From the NCBI GenBank assembly GCA_023935145.1, contig CM043697.1:60078001-60142000 (forward strand): 64,000 nucleotides of DNA, given 5' to 3'. Positions 57,061 through 64,000 of this stretch are shown here, one piece after another; positions within the stretch are counted from its first letter, which is position 1; every line of letters begins with the position of its first letter. The stretch is from Bretschneidera sinensis. Taxonomy: Eukaryota; Streptophyta; Magnoliopsida; Brassicales; Akaniaceae. The translations under genes were made by a program, and so were the position numbers. The notes beneath the pieces are model-generated. The model had not been told where the DNA came from. It saw nothing but the letters and a program-made list of their open reading frames with translations, and made no database searches.

Positions 57061-57830
57061 GTTGTCTTCCAACCTAGTTTTTCTGTTTTAACTTAAAACA
57101 TTTGTTTAAAAAGTTCGTTTTAGAAAATATTTTGTGTTCGAGCCATTGAATAAGCTTTTACAATGTACAAGTGAGACTTACACTGGTTTTACTACCTTAG
57201 ACCTATACTAGTTCTTCAGTCTTCACTTGAGGGTTTGATTCGGTTTGAGTTCTTGCACCTTGATCCTCGGTTGAATGCTTTTGTTGCTTACTACACTTAG
57301 TTTGCACTGTTAGTATAATAACAGTTGTGTTTTGTCATCATTAAAATACAGGTGAGGGTCAACAAGCAGGAAAGGCAAGGAAGTGATCCACGAGTAGTTT
57401 TAAGTACTACGTGGTGAGTTAGATTTACTTTTAGAAATCGAAACCAATAAAAATATGGAATTATGATATTTGAATAGATAGGTGAATTACAATAATTTAA
57501 TGATATATTTTCTGTTATATATGGTAATTGATTTGGTTCATTGATTATGGATTTAATAATATGTTGAATATTAATTATACAAATAAATGAAAAATGTGTT
57601 GAAAAGTTATATTTAGAAAAATTTGATTGAAAAGTGGATATTATATTTGAGGAGATAATTAAATGAATATGATAAAAATAATAATTTTGAGAAAGAGCTA
57701 GATAGCTAAATTGAATGCTTGAATGTATGCTTGTTTTCATATATTTGGTCATATGCATAAAATAAAAGACTAGGAAGACAGCTGGTCTGTTTATTTTCAT
57801 ATTATTGCTCATATGCATTAAATAAAAGAT

Positions 57831-58036
57831 CGGGAAGGCAGCTGGTCTAACTGAAAATAAAAGGCCGAGAAGGCAGCCAGTCTAGCTGAAATTAAAACAA
57901 CCGAGAAAGCAGCCGGTCTTGCTGAAAATAAAAAAACTAGGAAGGCAATTGGTCTAGCTGAAAATAAAAAGAACCAGGAAGGTAGCCGATCTAACTGAAA
58001 ATAAAAGAACCGAGAAGGCATTCGATCTAGCTGAAA
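57831..58036. repeat. 36-bp minisatellite, about 6 units
   Basis: GAAGGCAGCCGGTCTAGCTG-type units followed by AAAATAAAAGAACC start near 57833, 57869, 57905, 57941, 57978 and 58013. An outlying partial unit at about 57774 lies in a separate ~60-bp duplication. Confidence 0.92.
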
Positions 58037-58808
58037 CATGTCGATATGTGGAAATACGTTCCCAAATGATAATATGAAATGATCTGATAATTTAAATTCA
58101 TGCATTGCATTTGTTTTAAATATTGATTATTATTTCTTGAGATACTAAAGTATTATTCTTGATCGTAAATTTATTGATAGACAAATGAGTCTCATAGAGA
58201 GACAAATATGATGAGAAAGAAATATGAAAATATGATATGATAAAAATTTATTTGATTGATTGATTACATGTTGTGAACCTCATAATGAGGTAAATAATGA
58301 TGTTAAATTGATAATCTCAAGATGATTAAATACATGAGAAGAAAAATTGATATGTTTGATGATTAATTTAAGATGAGATTGATAAATGGTTGAAATTATA
58401 ATAAAATGTTATTATTGATTTATATGAGATAATAGATGAATGAATATGGGAAGATTATTTGAAAGATTGAATGATTATCTGTGAAGAAATAGGTGATTTA
58501 TATTGGTAAATTAGAAAAGTTTGAATTATAAGATGTGACTGGAAGTATATAATCGAGTACTTCTAGTAAATTTAATTCATTGAGCTTGTGAAGCTCACTC
58601 CTCATTGTTAAATAATTTCAGGTAGCGGGTAGGAAAAATAGAATTGTGTGCTGAGATTCTGACTAAATCATTTTTTGTAAGCCACGTGGTCCACATCCTC
58701 AGACTAATGGAATTTTTTTTTTGTAAATATCCATGCATCATATGTTGTATATATTATTTCAGTTGAAATTTTTATAATGTAACTCCCCTGTTGAGGGTTG
58801 AGGATTTA

Positions 58809-58846
58809 TGTGTGTGTATATATATATATACACACACACACACACA
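58809..58846. repeat. Palindromic compound microsatellite (TG)n(TA)n(CA)n
   Basis: The run TGTGTGTG - TATATATA - CACACACA is close to its own reverse complement and can fold back. Confidence 0.9.
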
Positions 58847-58965
58847 TTAAGTTGATGTACGTTTTTTATTTATTTATATTATTGCATATATGTGTCGTGC
58901 TGGGATTTCAAAACGTGACGACATCGTCTCGGGGGTGGCTAACCCGGGATGAGTCGTTACAATTT

Positions 58966-58977
58966 TGGTATAAGAGC
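58966..58977 (+). other. Gypsy-2 primer-binding site (decayed)
   Basis: TGGTATAAGAGC, one change from the initiator-tRNA complement TGGTATCAGAGC, four bases after the presumed LTR end. Confidence 0.6.
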
Positions 58978-59048
58978 ATTAGGTTTTATGATTCAGTAGA
59001 CTGTATAAAAAGAAAGAAAATGAAAGATTAAAATAAATTATATTTTAA

Positions 59049-60350
59049 TGCATAGTCTGAGGATGTTGCGTGGACATAAGAGACCTATAGTTAGAGTTGC
59101 TGACCAAAGAGGGCATAGTAGGCCCCAATTTTTAGACAAGCTAAGGTTGAGATGAAGGCTAAGTTAAAGTAAGTCCCCTAAAAGGGAAAGTGTTGATAGT
59201 ATAATTGATACTAGTAGGGGTGTGAGAGAATCTGGTGTTGAAAAAGATGAGCTAAGAGAAGTTCTTGCCCATGCTCTTGAGAAAATAAATGTAACAGATG
59301 ATAGAGTTGATAGTTTATAGCATAGACTTGATGAACAGGCTAGAGTAGTTCCTGAGGTTGTTGTAAATCCAGTAATGGTAGACGTTCAAAAGGGGAAAGG
59401 TGAGTTTATACACGAGATGCAGGGAAATTGTTTTGTTAGATATATTAAGTTAATTTCTTTATTGTTTAAGGGATCTATGAATAATTTTGAACCAGAGCTA
59501 TGGACAAAACATGTAGAGAAATTATTTGGTATTTTAAATGTGACTGACCAGTAGATGGTCACCTTTGCTTCGTTTAAGTTAGAAGTATAAGTTTTAGGAT
59601 GGTGGGAGGGTACTCTTCCTTGACTAAGTGCAGATATGGATAAACCCTTAACCCGGAGTAGGTTTAAGGAGGTTTTTTCTTTTATAAATATTGCTTATAT
59701 ACTTTAGATCCCAATAGAAGAGATTTCATTTATTTGAGGTAAAATATGTTGACTGTGGCTCAGTATGATAACAGATTTGTGGCCTTGTCAAGATTTGTAT
59801 CGAAAATGGTAGATATAAAGAAGAAGAAGTGTAAGAGGTTCCTAGATGGACTATATTTTGATATTAGATCGAAACTATCTTACATTAGGCATATAAATTA
59901 TGTTAGATTGGTGGATATAATACTTCAAATTGAGAAAGATATGATGGAGTTTAAGGGAAAGAGAGAGTGGTTAAAGAGGCTTAGATTTGAAGGTTCCAGA
60001 GGTAGTGGTAGTATGAGTGTGCAAGGTGGTAGACTACCCTAGAGGGGGTGTTCCTTGTTATAAGAAATTGTAAAACAAAGCCAGAGGCAAGCAGTATCTG
60101 TTGCTTCTGTAGCTTAGAGTAATGTTGGTGGGATCCCTAGATTTGGGAGACAGGTTATGGGAAATGGAAGTTATGGTAGAGGATTAAATATGCCACCAAG
60201 GGGAAGTGGTAATCTGATGTATGATCGAGAGATAAAAGTTTGTTATAGATGTAATTAGATAGGGCATCTGTCTCGAAATTGTCCTACTATGATGTGCTTT
60301 GTATGTGGTGAGGGATGACATATTAGTGTAGATTTTCCAGTGGGGAAATC
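59049..60350 (+). pseudogene. Gypsy-2 gag, broken
   Basis: Frames with stops show RGHKRPIVRVADQRG, then FEPELWTKHVEKLFGIL and SRFKEVF, then in 59746-60042 the gag core MLTVAQYDNRFVALSRFVSK, RFLDGLYFDIRSKL and ILQIEKDMMEFK. A CCHC-like knuckle (CYRCN, GHLSRNC) sits near 60242 with a stop in it, and a second Cys pair near 60297. This is the Ty3/gypsy retrotransposon gag layout. Confidence 0.85.
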
Positions 60351-60479
60351 TCTTGAGATAAGTGCTGGAGGTGTTGGGAGAAGAGAGGTGGTTGATTAAG
60401 GAGTATGCGGGGCAGAAGCATAGGAGTAGTTACTGAAAGAGGTGACGTAGCCAGATACAGTCCAGAGAGTATCAATTAT

Positions 60480-60605
60480 ACATTGACCTAGCAGGATGCC
60501 CAAGTTACTCCTGATGTTGTTATTGGTACAATATCTATTCTTGATATACATGCTAGATTATTGATAGATCCTAGTGCAACCCATTTTTTTTGCATCCAAT
60601 GTATT
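60480..60605 (+). pseudogene. Gypsy-2 protease start
   Basis: The frame reads TPDVVIGTISILDIHARLLI then DPSATHFF, the aspartic protease region of Ty3/gypsy pol; the usual DSGATHSF motif is DPSATHFF. The element ends within about 60 bp. Confidence 0.7.
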
Positions 60606-60670
60606 TATAAAGTCTATTGAGACGCGAGATTTTAGCACAAAATGCACCAAATCGTACCAGATTAGTACAA

Positions 60671-61248
60671 AGCGGTCATATTACATCAAGGCTGTATAAA
60701 CCCACTCTATTAAGTATTTTAAAAAGAGAGATTACACATTCAATCAAGTTTTTACTCATTGATACACAAAAGCTTTGAAATATTTATTATTGAGCCATTC
60801 TTCAAGCTTTACCTTGAAAGAGAGATATTATTAGTTGTATAAGCTTTCATTATTGTTTCTCTATCACTTACTTTACAGCATTTATTGTAAAGGGATTAGC
60901 TTCGGAGAGGAAGGGATTAGCTTCCGAGAGGAAGGGATTTGCTTCCAAGAGGAAGGGATTGATTGTAAGGTTTGTGCAACACCCGTGAAGTTACACGACT
61001 AAGTTTCTTAGTGGATTACTTCAAGGAGGTTTCTTGAAGAGAGTAGACGTAGGGTCGGAACGAATCTGATATTGCCGAACCACTATAAACTGAGTTTGCA
61101 TCCTCTATTCTTTAAACTCTTTTGTTTACAGCACATTATTTGTTTACATGCTTGTGGGCTTATCTGTTTTTATAAACTTGTGTTTAATTAGAAAAAGTTT
61201 TTAAAAACTTAATTCACCCCCTATCTTGGATTGAAACTTCAGTCTACA
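60671..61248 (+). repeat. Sirevirus B 5' LTR (5'-truncated)
   Basis: From CGGTCATATT to CTTCAGTCTACA it aligns with the 3' half of the element A LTRs. A TATA-like GTATAAACC is at 60692. A minisatellite of about 21 bp (AAGGGATTAGCTTCCGAGAG) repeats about 3.5 times at 60889-60960, matching the weaker array in element A. Confidence 0.85.
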
Positions 61249-61250
61249 AT

Positions 61251-61263
61251 TGGTATCAGAGCC
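61251..61263 (+). other. Sirevirus B primer-binding site
   Basis: TGGTATCAGAGCC, an exact initiator methionine tRNA complement, two bases after the LTR. Confidence 0.85.
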
Positions 61264-61303
61264 TTATTCTCAATTTTAGGCTTAATATCCTTGAGTTGAT
61301 CTG

Positions 61304-63300
61304 ATGGTAACAAATAGCTATTCTGAGGGACACTTCTACACTAAGCCTCCCTTATTCAATGGCTCCAACTATAACTATTGAAAAAATAGGATGAAAATAT
61401 TTGTCGAAGGAAAAGATTATAATATATGGAGAGTCATTGAGGAAGGACCTAGAATTCCATCAAATGAAATAACTATTGGAGAAATCAATCATGCAAGGCC
61501 TAAACTCAAAACTAAGTTCATTGATGAGGATTGTAGAATGATGTCTCTCAATAGTAGAGCCACAATTATTTTCCATTGTGCTTTAGATATATCTGAATAT
61601 AATAAAATCTTTGCATGTGTTTCGGCTAAGGAGATATAGGATAAATTGCAAGTATCTGAATATGAATCTTTTAGAATGTCTCCTAATGAAACAATTTCTC
61701 AAATGCACTCACGTTTCACAACTATTTTTAATGGCTTGAAGCTTATTGGTAGGAACATTGAGGAATTTGAACTAACAAGAAAAATCCTAAGGTCTTTGCC
61801 ACCTACTTGGAAACCATAGAAAACGGCCATTCAGGAGGCCAAAGATCTCGACAAACTTGATGTTGAGACACTTCTTAGGTCATTGTTGACATATGAGATG
61901 GAAGAAATGAATCCCATTGTCAATGATGATGAGAAAAAGAAAAAGGTAATTGCTCTCAAAGTCTCTACATGCAACAAAGAAGAGGAATCGGAAGAAGAAG
62001 TGGAGAGCAGTGAAGAGGATGGAGAGATGGCCTTAATCACCAAACGGTTTCATAGGTTCTTAAAGAAAAATAAGAAACCTTACACAAAGGATCCTACCTC
62101 TAAAAGTGAACCACTTGTGTGCTATGGATGCAAGAATCCCGGTCACATCAAGGCCGATTGTATGGTTACAAGCAAACCATACAGGAGTTTCAAGAAGAAA
62201 GCTATGATTGCAACTACTTGGAGTGATGATGAAGAAGAAGAATCCTCGGATAAACAAGTCAGATACGAGGAAATTGCCAATCTATGTCTTATGGAAATTG
62301 ATGATAAAAATGAGGTATTGTCTTCTTCCTCTTCTAAAAATAACATTGTTAGTAGTAGTGAAGAATTGATAAAAGTCGTAAATGAAATGCATGAAGAATT
62401 GAAGAAATTCGATTCTAGGAACTCTACTCTTAAGAAAGAGGTGTCATCTCTTTCTAAATAAATGATAAGTCTAAGAGAAGAAAAAGATAAACTATCTTCA
62501 TTACTTTATGATTCTTCTCAAGATTTCCTTAAAAATGAAAATAAAAACTTAAATAAGAAGATACTAGAATTGAATGGTACAATATCTAGACTCATGCTTG
62601 GAAAAGAAAAAAACTTGATGAAGTGCTTTCTTGCCAAAGATTAAGTGGAAGAAAATCAGGATTAGGATATTCTCCATTAGACAAGCAAAAATCAAAAGAG
62701 AGCTTATTCATGAAAGCATCATGTGTGAATGAATCTTCTACTTCAAAGATCACTAGGTCAAAAAGATACCCTCAATGAATGCTAGCATGTCTAGAAATGC
62801 TAATTCTAATTCATATACAAGAATGAAAAATCCTAGAAATACTCATGCTTATATGTATGCTCATTCAAGAAATGCTTATACACATCCTAGGAATAACCAT
62901 CATGTGCATCCTAGAAACAATATGTATAATCAAAACTTGCACACTGCACGTACATATCCTAGGAATTACCATCATGGTTATTCTAGAAATAATATGCATA
63001 CTCATGATAATGCAAGCATGTATCCTAGAAATCATCATCAAACATTTTCTGAAAATGACATGTATATTCATATTTCTCACAATAGAAACATGTATCATAG
63101 GAACTCATATCCTAAGCATTATAGACATGCACAACTAAGTCATCCTAGAAATTTCAATAACTATTATCCTAGGATTATGCATTATCAACATGTCTATAGA
63201 TCACCATAAACTGTTAAGAAAGTATGGGTCCCAAAAGGAACCATATTTTCAAGGACTAACCCCAAAGGACCCAAGAAATTTTGGGTACATAAAAATGCCA
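61304..63300 (+). pseudogene. Sirevirus B gag, broken
   Basis: It starts at ATG 61304 (MVTNSYSEGHFYTKPPLF). Frames carry FVEGKDYNIWRVIEEGPRIP, LNSRATIIFHCALD, then (61883-62461) CYGCKNPGHIKADC and the acidic stretch. 62462-62644 carries the coiled-coil-like start (MISLREEKDKLSSLL). 62775-63209 carries the His/Asn-rich repeats (MKNPRNTHAYMYAHSRNAYT and similar). Stops at about 61380, 61637, 61817 and 62460 and a frameshift near 62640 break it. Confidence 0.9.
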
Positions 63301-63339
63301 TTGTGTATCCTTGTGTGATGTAGATATGTCTCTACACCA

Positions 63340-64000
63340 AGGAAAAAGGTAACTATTGGTACCTTGATTGTGGTTACTCAAAGCACATGACCGATGATAA
63401 CAGTGTATTTAAGGGCCTAACTCTAAGAGATGGTGGATTTGTCACCATTGGAGACAACACAAAAATAAAGATCATCGGGCATGAAAAAGTTGGTAACGAT
63501 TTCTCAACCATAGATAATGTATTGCTAGTACAAAGCCTTAAGCCAAATTTACTAAGTATTAGTCAACTTTGTGATAAAGGCAACAAAGTCACATTTGAAA
63601 CCTCTCATTGTCTAGTTATAGACATCAAGAGTAACAAGATCAAATTTGTTGGCCATAGACATTAAAATGTCTATATAGTTGAATTAAAATCCTTGCATTC
63701 CGAAAATGAAAAATGTTTTCCCACATTTAGTGAAAATCCATGGTTATGACATAGAAAGCTTGGTCACGTGAACATGAATTTGCTTAAAATCATTTCAAAA
63801 AAAGATTTAATCATTGGACTTCCCAAAATCAATTTTAAAAAAGACAGTATGTGATGCTTGTTAAATGGGAAACAAACTAGGATTTCTTTTAAATAAAAGA
63901 ATGTAGTCTCAACTACTAGACCATTGGAACTTTTGCATATGGACTTATTTGGTCCAATAAGTACAATTAGTCTAGGTGACCATCAATATGCTCTTGTTAT
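63340..64000 (+). pseudogene. Sirevirus B protease and integrase start
   Basis: A YLDCGYSKHMTDDNSVF block marks the protease site, with DSG changed to DCG. It continues through LRDGGFVTIGDN and LLSISQLCDKGNKV (63387-63665). A broken integrase zinc-binding part follows (RKLGHVNMNLLK, CDACQ-like), with ELLHMDLFG near 63920 at the window end. Confidence 0.85.

Larger units (their letters stand above)
47170..57364 (-). mobile_element. Sirevirus-like Copia element A, nearly complete
   Basis: Minus-strand element of 10195 bp with exact 5-bp duplication AGCAG (47165-47169 and 57365-57369). Order: 5' LTR 56183-57364, primer site, long gag, protease, integrase, RT-RNase H, a promoter-like interval, an extra 3' ORF, purine tract and 3' LTR 47170-48403. 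Copia pol order, a very long gag and an extra ORF after pol are Sirevirus traits. The integrase/RT frame is open for 520 codons, so decay is modest. Stops and a lost gag start make this copy non-autonomous. Confidence 0.93.
56183..57364 (-). repeat. Sirevirus A 5' LTR
   Basis: 1182 bp, same termini as the 3' LTR. It has eight palindrome sites (56848-57060) against ten in the partner. TATATAAA at 56746-56753 is the expected promoter of the element. Confidence 0.93.
57370..58961 (+). repeat. Gypsy-2 5' LTR, right part
   Basis: Long AT-rich non-coding stretch ending GATGAGTCGTTACA just before the primer-site-like sequence. It includes a 36-bp minisatellite (57831-58036) and a (TG)n(TA)n(CA)n tract (58809-58846). 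Open frames here are by chance. Confidence 0.6.
46600..60660 (+). mobile_element. Ty3/gypsy-2, split by a Sirevirus-like element
   Basis: The 5' LTR appears to run from about 46600 to 47169 and, after the inserted element, from 57370 to about 58961. A primer-binding-like site follows at 58966, then gag and the start of protease. It breaks off near 60660, where a truncated Sirevirus LTR begins. The exact left end is not resolved. All frames are broken. Confidence 0.7.
60671..64000 (+). mobile_element. Sirevirus-like Copia element B (runs off the window)
   Basis: Same family as element A, in opposite orientation. 5'-truncated LTR, primer site, gag, protease and integrase start are present. The sequence stops at the window end inside integrase. 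The LTR starts abruptly after gypsy-2 sequence, lacking its first several hundred bases, including the palindrome region. Confidence 0.9.

Noticed and set aside
57297..57818. 173-codon open frame on the minus strand
   Set aside because: It crosses the Sirevirus LTR end into the gypsy LTR and is a chance frame rich in Ile, Tyr, His and Ser from AT-rich DNA. No domain is recognisable.
57818..58105. 95-codon minus frame with repeated SARPIAF-like units
   Set aside because: It is a translation of the 36-bp minisatellite (period divisible by 3), not evidence of a repeat protein.
1..64000. CRISPR arrays, bacterial operons, riboswitches, organelle DNA
   Set aside because: Repeats seen are tandem or transposon-derived without spacer structure. 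The spliced gene and transposon content are plant nuclear.

Overview
This is a plant nuclear window, most likely from a dicot. It has one intact intron-containing gene with GT-AG introns and is otherwise dominated by plant-type LTR retrotransposons, hAT DNA transposons, a LINE and AT microsatellites. There are no bacterial-style operons, CRISPR arrays or rRNA genes. The species cannot be named from the sequence.

The one gene that looks functional is a 12-exon pectin acetylesterase (CE13/Notum-like) on the + strand at 11795-16727. The spliced frame is open for 413 residues and keeps the putative Ser-Asp-His triad. A broken partial copy lies at 31117-39069. It is scrambled (forward centre, inverted edges), has lost its catalytic motif and is split by a Copia element.

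Layout: (1) 1-2021, 3' end of a Ty3/gypsy element with LTR. (2) 2510-7662, a decayed autonomous hAT with an exact 8-bp target duplication, containing a second, non-autonomous hAT (2782-3888) that carries a tRNA-like Pol III promoter. (3) 7800-9263, an RNase H-like relic and a MITE. (4) The pectin acetylesterase gene. (5) 17666-23949, Copia-1 (+), holding another copy of the tRNA-like hAT family (19412-21064) with an exact 8-bp duplication and three internal ~480-bp tandem units. (6) 24400-30562 Copia-2 (-) and 31853-38026 Copia-3 (+), same family, head to head, with a gag-like scrap and the pectin acetylesterase pseudogene around them. (7) 39070-41340, a LINE. (8) About 41390-46560, a decayed Copia-4 (-) with a 253-bp tandem array. 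(9) About 46600-60660, a second Ty3/gypsy (+) whose LTR is split by an almost complete Sirevirus-like Copia element (47170-57364, - strand, duplication AGCAG). (10) 60671-64000, a second Sirevirus-like copy (+) running off the window.

The most interesting material is in the Sirevirus-like element. Both LTRs and the stretch just before its extra 3' ORF carry clusters of the self-complementary 12-mer CCAGTCGACTGG, and each cluster lies upstream of the same octamer TATATAAA. This suggests that the extra (env-like) ORF has its own promoter. The other standout is the non-autonomous hAT family, which amplifies a small Pol III-like transcription unit (box A, box B, T-run) inside a DNA transposon.
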